Part shown: one piece after another, positions 1 through 5,461 of the stretch
How the letters are laid out: every line of letters starts with the position of its first letter
How positions within the stretch are numbered: position 1 is the first letter of the stretch
Assembly: GCA_020722685.1 (NCBI GenBank)
Contig: DYKH01000204.1
Location: 1 to 8,280 of the forward strand
Direction: 5' to 3'
DNA from: Caldithrix sp.
GTDB lineage: Bacteria; KSB1; UBA2214; DYKH01
DNA: 8,280 nt
Position numbers and translations under genes: made by a program
The notes under the pieces: generated by a model
The model's input: only the letters and a program-made list of their open reading frames with translations
Told to the model about the DNA's origin: nothing
Database searches by the model: none

Positions 1-147
1 GATGTTCAAGATAATCCAGGTCTTTTGAGGAAGCATTCACCCTGACTCATTCGTCTTAAATGTTGGCAGATCGTCAATCTGTCGCGCTCTACGCCATAAG
101 TATTGATGGCACGGCTGACGAACGATGCTTCATAGGCGCCATATTCA
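1..147. other. Left-edge intergenic stretch; no supported gene or promoter
   Basis: All three plus-strand frames contain stops here. No good -35/-10 pair is visible before the first glycosyltransferase. A minus-strand ATG at 36-34, preceded by CAGGGTGA, could start a divergent gene (MLPQKTWIILNI before the edge), but twelve codons are too few to call. Confidence 0.4.
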
Positions 148-1026
148 ATGTTATCTTTCACTGTCATCATCCCCAACCTGAACACGCCCAGTATCGGCAA
201 AACGCTGCGGGCGCTCGAACAGCAGGATTATGACCGCACCCAATTCGAAGTGATCGTGGTCGGGATGGATCAATTCGGGCTGGTGCGCGCGAGCAATGTG
301 GCGCGTTTCGACCGTTCGGAGTTCCAACTCTCTCCGGCCCAGGCCCGCAACCGTGGGGCCAGGCAGGCGCACGGCCAAGTGCTGGCTTTCACCGATGCCG
401 ATTGCTTGCCTTACCCCAATTGGCTGGCAGTACTGGCCGAAAGATTCGATGACCCGGCAGTAACTGTTGTGGGCGGCGGGGTGACATTCGAACGGCAAAA
501 CTACTGGACGTTCGCCGACAATCTCAGTATGTTCTACGATTACTTGGCAGAGCATTCCGCCGGCGAGCGGCGGCAGTTGCCCAGCCTCAACCTTGCAATC
601 CGGCGCGAAGTTTTCGAGGCGGTCGGCGGTTTTGACGAGCGCTATCCGCGCCCCGCAGGCGAAGACGCCGACCTGACCATCCGCCTGCGCAAATTGGGCC
701 ACCGTCTACGCTTTGAGCCGCGTGCTGTAGTGATCCACCATCCACCCCGCAACCGACTGGCCGACCTGTTGCGACACGGTTATTACCAAGGAAAATATTC
801 CACGAAGGTGGATCCACGCTACTCAGCCGAAGAGAAACTGCCCTGGCCATTGAAGACGCGCTGGGGAGTGGTTTTGTTCGCGCCGTTGCTGGGAACTGCC
901 GTGATCCTGCAAATTTTCCGCAGATACAAAACCTTGCGGAAATACTGGTATACTACGCCCGCTATTTACCTAGCGAAGCTGGCTTGGTGTCTTGGCGCGG
1001 CCAACCGGCCCCATTGGCATGACTGA
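148..1026 (+). CDS. Family 2 glycosyltransferase (GT-A fold), first gene of the glycan operon
   Basis: Predicted to transfer a sugar from a nucleotide-sugar donor to a glycan or lipid-linked acceptor at the cytoplasmic face. The N-terminus FTVIIPNLN (residues 4-12) is the first GT-A strand. The usual VVDDxS is replaced by VVGMD (37-41) followed by GLV, a variant found in one GT2 subgroup. The segment SPAQARNRGARQAHG (62-76) leads into the metal-binding FTDADC, with DAD at 83-85. GGFDERY (160-166) and GEDADL (171-176) hold the likely catalytic-base region. A hydrophobic patch at about 239-257 and a basic tail may hold it to the membrane. The start is the ATG at 148: an in-frame stop at 133-135 lies just upstream and the GT fold begins at once. 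No clear Shine-Dalgarno is visible. The 3' end overlaps the next start by 8 bases (ATGACTGA). This gene is more GC-rich than the middle of the operon. The fold is near certain; donor and acceptor are unknown. Confidence 0.93.
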   Translation: MLSFTVIIPNLNTPSIGKTLRALEQQDYDRTQFEVIVVGMDQFGLVRASNVARFDRSEFQLSPAQARNRGARQAHGQVLAFTDADCLPYPNWLAVLAERFDDPAVTVVGGGVTFERQNYWTFADNLSMFYDYLAEHSAGERRQLPSLNLAIRREVFEAVGGFDERYPRPAGEDADLTIRLRKLGHRLRFEPRAVVIHHPPRNRLADLLRHGYYQGKYSTKVDPRYSAEEKLPWPLKTRWGVVLFAPLLGTAVILQIFRRYKTLRKYWYTTPAIYLAKLAWCLGAANRPHWHD

Positions 1027-1879
1027 CATCACCGTTTCCATCATCATCCCCTGCTACAATCAAGCACGGCATATCCGTCGCGTAGTGGAGGCCGCTCTTG
1101 ATCAGACCCACCCACCCGATGAAATCATCGTCGTTGACGATGCTTCTACCGATGAAAGCGTCGAGATTTTGCGACAACTGCCTGTAAAACTGATCCAGCA
1201 TCCGTTCAACCAGGGGCCGGGCGTTGCCCGTAATACTGCTTTGCAAGCAGCTACAGGTTTGATTGTTGTTTATGTTGACTCGGATGCCTACGCTGATCGA
1301 AATATGATTGAGGCGTTGTTGCAAGCCTACCAACACCCCAATAGCGACACACTGGCTGGCGTAACTGGCAGAGGGATTGAAGTACACATCGAAAACGTCT
1401 ATGACCGCTGGCGTTCATTGCATGCCCGGCAAGATTTTGGCGACAAGATGCGCGATCACGTGACCTTCCCATTTGGATTATGCATGTCTTTCCGCCGAAA
1501 AGTGTTGTTAGAAATTGGAGGATTTGATCCCTACTTCACCATCAATGCCGGTGAAGATTACGATATTGGCTATCGCCTCAAGAAAGCCGGCTATTGGTTG
1601 CGCTATACACCGCAGGCTTTTGTTTATCACCAACACTCCGATACAGAAGACAAGCTGAAGCGCGGCCAGTATAACTGGTATTATTGGGGCTATCTGGCCC
1701 GGAAACGAACCCACGATCAGCCCTGGGCTTTGGTACTTGGTACGCTGAGACGCCTATTCACAGATACATTAGCTGACCTGTTTTTGCGCCATGATTTGAA
1801 GTTAGCTCGGCTGGATTTACAAATCTTCTGGATCAAAATGTTGGCCATGCGTGATGCGGCGCGTATTTCCAGACTATAA
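1019..1879 (+). CDS. Family 2 glycosyltransferase (GT-A fold), second gene of the glycan operon
   Basis: A 286-residue canonical GT2 enzyme. VSIIIPCYNQ (6-15) is strand 1, IIVVDDASTD (36-45) is the nucleotide-binding segment, and GVARNTALQAATG (68-80) precedes VDSD (86-89), the DXD metal site. GGFDPYF (165-171) and AGEDYD (175-180) form the acceptor and catalytic-base region. The C-terminal third (YNWYYWGYLARKR and onward) is aromatic and basic with no definite transmembrane helix. I chose ATG 1019 because it gives MTDITVSIIIP, the usual short GT2 leader; an in-frame TTG at 992 would add nine residues that look like out-of-frame translation of the first gene. The overlap with the preceding stop suggests translational coupling. 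It is not a recent duplicate of the first GT, since motifs and spacing differ. It probably adds a different sugar or linkage in the same glycan; specificity cannot be read from the sequence. Confidence 0.93.
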   Translation: MTDITVSIIIPCYNQARHIRRVVEAALDQTHPPDEIIVVDDASTDESVEILRQLPVKLIQHPFNQGPGVARNTALQAATGLIVVYVDSDAYADRNMIEALLQAYQHPNSDTLAGVTGRGIEVHIENVYDRWRSLHARQDFGDKMRDHVTFPFGLCMSFRRKVLLEIGGFDPYFTINAGEDYDIGYRLKKAGYWLRYTPQAFVYHQHSDTEDKLKRGQYNWYYWGYLARKRTHDQPWALVLGTLRRLFTDTLADLFLRHDLKLARLDLQIFWIKMLAMRDAARISRL

Positions 1880-1890
1880 TTTGCTTTTTC

Positions 1891-1896
1891 AGGAGA
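1891..1896 (+). promoter_or_regulatory. Shine-Dalgarno AGGAGA that fixes a TTG start at 1902
   Basis: AGGAGA ends five bases before the TTG at 1902. It lies in the 22-base gap after the stop of the second glycosyltransferase. It favours TTG 1902 over the in-frame GTG 1851 and ATG 1854, which lie inside the upstream gene and have no such site. Confidence 0.7.
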
Positions 1897-1901
1897 AAAA
1901 A

Positions 1902-2651
1902 TTGTCACTTAAAAATTTAACCACCCGGCAGGAAATTGCCAGTTCCACAAAAGAATTGCAAGAATCTTATAACCGCTTATATCAGGAGTGGCTCGGTGAT
2001 TATCACAATATTGCTTTGTACAACCAAATGTTATCGCAGATGAATGTTCAATCTGGCAAGTTGTTAGATGTGGCATGCGGTACGGGTGATTTGCTGGAAT
2101 TGGCTAAAAAACGCAAGGCCGTTCCCTATGGCCTCGATATCTCATCTGTTGCTCTTAGAAAAGCGAAGAATAGAAATGCTTCCCTAAATATATTAGAAGG
2201 AGATGGCGAGAACCTGCCCTGGCCCAGCAATATATTCGATTATGTGACCTGTGTCGGCAGCCTGGAACACTTTGTTAATCCTGAAATTGGCGCGCAGGAA
2301 ATCGCGCGTGTATTGAAGCCTACGGGTTTGGCTGCCATCAACCTCCCTAATTCGCATCATCTCCAAGCGATTTACAACGTCTACAAAACTGGGAGTATAC
2401 TACCGGAATTACAAGATTTTGAACGTTTTGCCACTCGCCACGAATGGCAGGAATTCCTCAACGACAACGGATTGCGCGTCCAGGCTGTTTATAAATTCAA
2501 TACCGGCTTCTCGCGCATTTTCAAAGAAGGGCGCGAACCTTTCTGGTATTTCTATAATATTCTCTACCGCATCTTTGGCGATCTGTGGATTCCCACCAAT
2601 CTGAGCTTTGCGCTAACGTTTATCTGTGCCAAAGCCGACCTCAACATATAA
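1902..2651 (+). CDS. SAM-dependent class I methyltransferase, first of three
   Basis: A 249-residue Rossmann-fold methyltransferase, probably acting on a sugar or glycan intermediate. Motif I is LLDVACGTGD (54-63). The acidic ribose-binding residue at the end of strand 2 is D79 in YGLDIS. EGDGENLPWP (99-108) holds the adenine-contacting acidic region. FDYVTCVGSLEHF (112-124) matches the Methyltransf_11/25 strand-4 'LEH' signature, and ARVLKPTGLAAINLPN follows as strand 5. The N-terminus (ASSTKELQESYNRLYQEW) is a helical cap. The start is TTG 1902, supported by AGGAGA at 1891-1896; starting at 1851 would add 17 residues translated from inside the upstream gene. The 5' end is strikingly AT-rich (about 27% GC by hand count in 1861-1920) next to the GC-rich first gene of the operon. 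It ends four bases before the next start. The acceptor atom and substrate are unknown. Confidence 0.9.
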   Translation: MSLKNLTTRQEIASSTKELQESYNRLYQEWLGDYHNIALYNQMLSQMNVQSGKLLDVACGTGDLLELAKKRKAVPYGLDISSVALRKAKNRNASLNILEGDGENLPWPSNIFDYVTCVGSLEHFVNPEIGAQEIARVLKPTGLAAINLPNSHHLQAIYNVYKTGSILPELQDFERFATRHEWQEFLNDNGLRVQAVYKFNTGFSRIFKEGREPFWYFYNILYRIFGDLWIPTNLSFALTFICAKADLNI

Positions 2652-2655
2652 AAAC

Positions 2656-3498
2656 ATGATGAAAACCACATATCCCCCGTTAAGCTTCTGTCAATTCCGC
2701 CAGGTGGGTAGAGAACAATGGCTGGTTCAGGCCAATAAGGCCCAAAGCATGTATATCCGCCTGTTCGGCCCTTTAGGGGTTAACGCGCGCATTCGCAATG
2801 CCCGGGTAATCAATACTATTCATCGTTTGGGATTGGCGCCTGGCGCGAAAGCATTGGATGTAGGTTGCGGGCATGGCTATGCACTCTTTTGGCTGGCTCA
2901 CCGTTACCCTCAATGTCAATTCACCGGGTTGGAGTTTGATGCCAAATTAGTTGAGCATGGGCGGTATATGGCCCAGCAACTACAATTATCTAATCTATCG
3001 TTTATTCACGGTAGCGCTCTGAACATTAATGCCGAAGACGAATATGACCTGATCTTCAGTATGGATGTATTAGAGCATATCGAAGACGATGTCAGCACAC
3101 TGCACAATATGCGACGGGCATTGCGATCTGATGGACATTTGGTGCTACACCTACCGCGGCGTCACCAGGATGCTTGGACATTTTTATCTACGTTCAGAGC
3201 CTATACGACACCCGATCATGTGCGGGATGAATATACCGTTCTGGAAATCAATGATAAATTGCGACAAACTGGATTTGAAGTAGAATATTTCCGTTATGGG
3301 TATAGCAAATGGGGACAACTGGCATTCGAAAGCAACTACCTGTTTTGGCAATCAACCATCTTGCGTACATTGACTGCCATCATTCTTCATCCTCTTTCAG
3401 TCTGGCTGGCTTACATGGATATCCGCCAAGATCATGCTGATGGCAACGCATTTATCATCCTGGCTCGGCCTTTTAATGCATCAGGGGTGTCCGTATGA
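2656..3498 (+). CDS. SAM-dependent class I methyltransferase, second of three
   Basis: A 280-residue methyltransferase. Motif I is ALDVGCGHGY (66-75). The strand-2 acidic residue is E93 in FTGLEFD, and FSMDVLEHIEDD (134-145) is the strand-4 'LEH' signature, followed by MRRALRSDGHLVLHLP. Downstream, HVRDEYTVLEINDKLRQTGFEVEYF matches the 'helix plus GF-V' element common in glycan-associated Methyltransf_11/23 proteins. A hydrophobic stretch (about residues 226-243) near the C-terminus may associate with the membrane or pack as helices. I chose the ATG at 2656, four bases after the preceding stop; ATG 2659 is also possible. A longer GTG 2626 start would lie inside the previous gene. No Shine-Dalgarno is evident, so translation probably depends on reinitiation after the upstream stop. 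Its 3' end overlaps the next gene by ATGA. It is moderately AT-rich, like its predecessor. The substrate is unknown. Confidence 0.9.
   Translation: MMKTTYPPLSFCQFRQVGREQWLVQANKAQSMYIRLFGPLGVNARIRNARVINTIHRLGLAPGAKALDVGCGHGYALFWLAHRYPQCQFTGLEFDAKLVEHGRYMAQQLQLSNLSFIHGSALNINAEDEYDLIFSMDVLEHIEDDVSTLHNMRRALRSDGHLVLHLPRRHQDAWTFLSTFRAYTTPDHVRDEYTVLEINDKLRQTGFEVEYFRYGYSKWGQLAFESNYLFWQSTILRTLTAIILHPLSVWLAYMDIRQDHADGNAFIILARPFNASGVSV
3483..3487 (+). promoter_or_regulatory. Shine-Dalgarno AGGGG for the third methyltransferase
   Basis: AGGGG lies seven bases before ATG 3495, inside the end of the upstream methyltransferase gene. It supports the ATGA-overlap start. Confidence 0.55.
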
Positions 3499-4403
3499 GC
3501 AAGCTGGGTGAATATCTGGCCTGGCAGTTGAACCAAATTTTCCCTACGCTGGCAGTCCACCGCGGCCTGGAGGGTGCCAAACGCAGTGTCGCTGCCAATC
3601 AGCAGTGGGCCTACGAGGAAGCCCGGCGGGTCATCCCTGCTTTCGAACCGTACTGGGACCTGCGCGGAAAACATATCCTGGATATAGGCACCGGCCTGGG
3701 CGGCAAGCTACCGTTTTACATCGAAGCGGGAGCTAAAGCGGTCACGGGGGTTGATATCAACCCACAAAGCCTGCGAGCCGCCCACAACCACATTACGGCA
3801 CACGGGCTATCTTCGGCCATCCGTCTGGTGCGCTGCGATGCAGCGCAACTTCCATTTCCAGATAACTGCTTCGATGTCATCGTCTCGATCAACGTTTTCG
3901 AACATATCGAGCGAGTAGACCGCGCCGTGCAAGAGGCCTATCGTGTGCTTGAACCGGGGGGGATGGCTTTTCTGCACCTGCCGCCCTACTTCAGCGCATG
4001 GGGGCCGCACCTAGAGAGCTGGATCCACTTCCCCTGGCCGCATCTACTCTTTTCGGAACAAACCCTGATGCGGGTGGCGGCGCGGGAAGATGCCCAGCGG
4101 CAACTCAGTAGCCAGTTTGTCGAGGCGGCACAGATTGACTGGCAGGCTAACCGCGACCACATCCCGAATGTCAACCACGTCACCTTGCACCATTTTCGCC
4201 AAATGGTTCAAAAAGCCGGATTCACTATCCTGCAGCTCAGGCTGTTGCCCATCGGGTATGATTTTCTAAAATCTGCTGATTCAGTCCCCAAACAATTTGT
4301 TCTTTGGATGTTAAACCAGGCCACACACACTCCCCTCCTGCGAGAAGTGATCATTACCAAAATGGTTTATGTCCTGCAAAAGAAGAAGACACAACCAGCA
4401 TGA
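3495..4403 (+). CDS. SAM-dependent class I methyltransferase, third of three
   Basis: A 302-residue methyltransferase with a longer N-terminal extension than the other two; motif I, ILDIGTGLGG, falls at 61-70. The strand-2 acidic residue is D87 in VTGVDINP. CDAAQLPFPDNCFDVI (114-129) and SINVFEHIERV (131-141) are the Methyltransf_11 strand-4 region, and YRVLEPGGMAFLHLPP is strand 5. After the core, an aromatic/Pro-rich insert (WGPHLESWIHFPWPHLLF) and a C-terminal helical region (HHFRQMVQKAGFTILQL) probably shape the acceptor site. The start at ATG 3495 overlaps the previous stop as ATGA and has AGGGG upstream; the end again overlaps the next gene as ATGA. It is more GC-rich than the two preceding methyltransferases. 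Motif I differs in all three (ACGTGD, GCGHGY, GTGLGG), so they are distinct paralogues and likely methylate different positions or sugars. The substrate is unknown. Confidence 0.9.
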   Translation: MSKLGEYLAWQLNQIFPTLAVHRGLEGAKRSVAANQQWAYEEARRVIPAFEPYWDLRGKHILDIGTGLGGKLPFYIEAGAKAVTGVDINPQSLRAAHNHITAHGLSSAIRLVRCDAAQLPFPDNCFDVIVSINVFEHIERVDRAVQEAYRVLEPGGMAFLHLPPYFSAWGPHLESWIHFPWPHLLFSEQTLMRVAAREDAQRQLSSQFVEAAQIDWQANRDHIPNVNHVTLHHFRQMVQKAGFTILQLRLLPIGYDFLKSADSVPKQFVLWMLNQATHTPLLREVIITKMVYVLQKKKTQPA

Positions 4404-5347
4404 AAGCCATCGACTGGTTAAAACAGCAGCTGTCACGCCCGGCGCGAAAATCCGGCAAGAGCAAATGGGGTACGGTCATTGTCACATTCGGGGTATTCGT
4501 TTTCCTGGGACTATCCCTTCGGCACGATTGGGATACCATCCGGGCTTTCCATTGGCAACTGAATTGGGGCTATCTGGTAATCCAAGCCATCCTGCATACC
4601 CTGGCAATGGGGACGATGTTCATCGCTTGGCATTACACCATGCGCCGGTTATTGAATAGAGGCCAGTGGCGCACGAATTTTCGCATCTTCAGCGTTTCGA
4701 TGCTAGCGCGGCGCGTCCCCATCCCGATCTGGTACGTGGGCAGCCGTGTCTACCTATACCGCGAACGGCAAACCTCAACAACGATTGTGCTCACCGCCAC
4801 TGCCCTCGAAACCGCGCTAATCGCGGTGAGCGGGGTCATGTGGTACGTAATGCTCTTACCGTGGTACAGCTATACCCAGCATTGGGCCTGGTGGATTCTC
4901 CTCGCGCTGACCGGGGTCTTTAGCCTAGTATTGCTGTTGCGCCCAGGCTTGTTGATTGATCTAACCAATCTTGCATTACGCCTGCTCAAGCGACCGTCCA
5001 TTCCAGTCACCATCACGCGCCGCGACTTGTTGCTCTGGGGATTGCTCTATCTTGTTACCTGGTTCTTGGATGGCCTGGGACTGTATTATACCGTCGCGGC
5101 GTTCATGGCCTCCCCTCCACCGGTCACGAGTGTCATCGGTGTATCCACCGTTTCAGCGCTGGTGGCACTGGCGACCATGGCTTTGCCTACTTTCTTGTTG
5201 AAAGAGATTACCACGGGTGCGCTGTTAAGCGTTTGGATGCCGGTATCTGCGGGTGTGGTTATCTCGATTTTATACCGCCTGTTGCAAACGATTGTAGAAA
5301 CCCTCTGGGCTTTCGTTGGACAAAGCATCTCTGAAAAAGCCCCATAA
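4400..5347 (+). CDS. Polytopic membrane protein, lysylphosphatidylglycerol-synthase TM region / UPF0104 (YbhN-AglD type)
   Basis: A 315-residue integral membrane protein with about seven or eight hydrophobic segments (roughly 25-40, 57-77, 128-153, 163-180, 210-236, 243-263, 270-290, 291-307). Family landmarks include SMLARRVPIPIWYVGSRVYL (100-119), which corresponds to the conserved 'S-x2-ARYxPGKxW-x3-GR' element, then LE at 136-137. The C-terminus LPTFLLKE (262-269) plus LYRLLQTIVETLW (291-303) matches the family's 'P-x2-GxxE ... RLxxTxxE' end. The family includes the flippase half of MprF and the C-terminal part of AglD-like glycosyltransferases, so a lipid or glycolipid handling role is plausible. 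The fused aminoacyl or glycosyltransferase domain is absent. ATG 4400 (ATGA overlap) is chosen; a longer in-frame start at 4304 would lie deep in the upstream gene. As last gene of the operon, it may move or retain the methylated glycolipid. The substrate is inferred, not shown. Confidence 0.85.
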   Translation: MKAIDWLKQQLSRPARKSGKSKWGTVIVTFGVFVFLGLSLRHDWDTIRAFHWQLNWGYLVIQAILHTLAMGTMFIAWHYTMRRLLNRGQWRTNFRIFSVSMLARRVPIPIWYVGSRVYLYRERQTSTTIVLTATALETALIAVSGVMWYVMLLPWYSYTQHWAWWILLALTGVFSLVLLLRPGLLIDLTNLALRLLKRPSIPVTITRRDLLLWGLLYLVTWFLDGLGLYYTVAAFMASPPPVTSVIGVSTVSALVALATMALPTFLLKEITTGALLSVWMPVSAGVVISILYRLLQTIVETLWAFVGQSISEKAP

Positions 5348-5382
5348 TCATGCTGATCTATGAAAATAACCCCAAAGAAGTA

Positions 5383-5410
5383 TTGTAAGCAATCTAAAGC
5401 CACGTATACT
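5383..5410 (+). promoter_or_regulatory. Sigma70-like promoter for the secreted repeat protein
   Basis: TTGTAA (5383-5388, 4 of 6 to consensus) and TATACT (5405-5410, 5 of 6) are separated by 16 bases. The predicted transcript would begin near 5417, giving a leader of about 45 bases. No operator-like repeat is evident. No terminator hairpin follows the membrane-protein gene, so readthrough from the operon is also possible. Confidence 0.5.
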
Positions 5411-5445
5411 AAGGACAGTTCTAGATTCCCAAACCCCATTCACCA

Positions 5446-5453
5446 AAAGGAGA
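5446..5453 (+). promoter_or_regulatory. Strong Shine-Dalgarno AAAGGAGA
   Basis: AGGAG within this motif sits nine bases before ATG 5462. It is among the strongest ribosome binding sites in the window and supports high expression of the secreted protein. Confidence 0.75.
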
Positions 5454-5461
5454 TTTGAAAC

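Noticed and set aside
1..36. Possible divergent gene starting at minus-strand ATG 36-34 (MLPQKTWIILNI, faintly like a GT2 N-terminus)
   Set aside because: Only twelve codons are visible before the edge and the ribosome site is too close to the start; not enough to call.
6..200. Minus-strand open frame of 64 codons containing a MTVKDNIEYG segment loosely like an ABC-transporter ATPase
   Set aside because: It overlaps the start of the glycosyltransferase, has no Walker or signature motif, and the resemblance is short enough to be chance.
151..702. 183-codon minus-strand open frame
   Set aside because: Fully antisense to the first glycosyltransferase, with no domain-like sequence; a GC-rich shadow.
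1683..1697. Fifteen-base sequence ATTGGGGCTATCTGG repeated exactly at 4563-4577
   Set aside because: Both copies encode WGYL in unrelated genes, with no flanking similarity; most likely coincidence of coding.
4304..4399. Longer N-terminus for the membrane protein, starting inside the third methyltransferase gene
   Set aside because: ATG 4400 gives the standard ATGA overlap and a normal family N-terminus; the added residues are polar out-of-frame translation.
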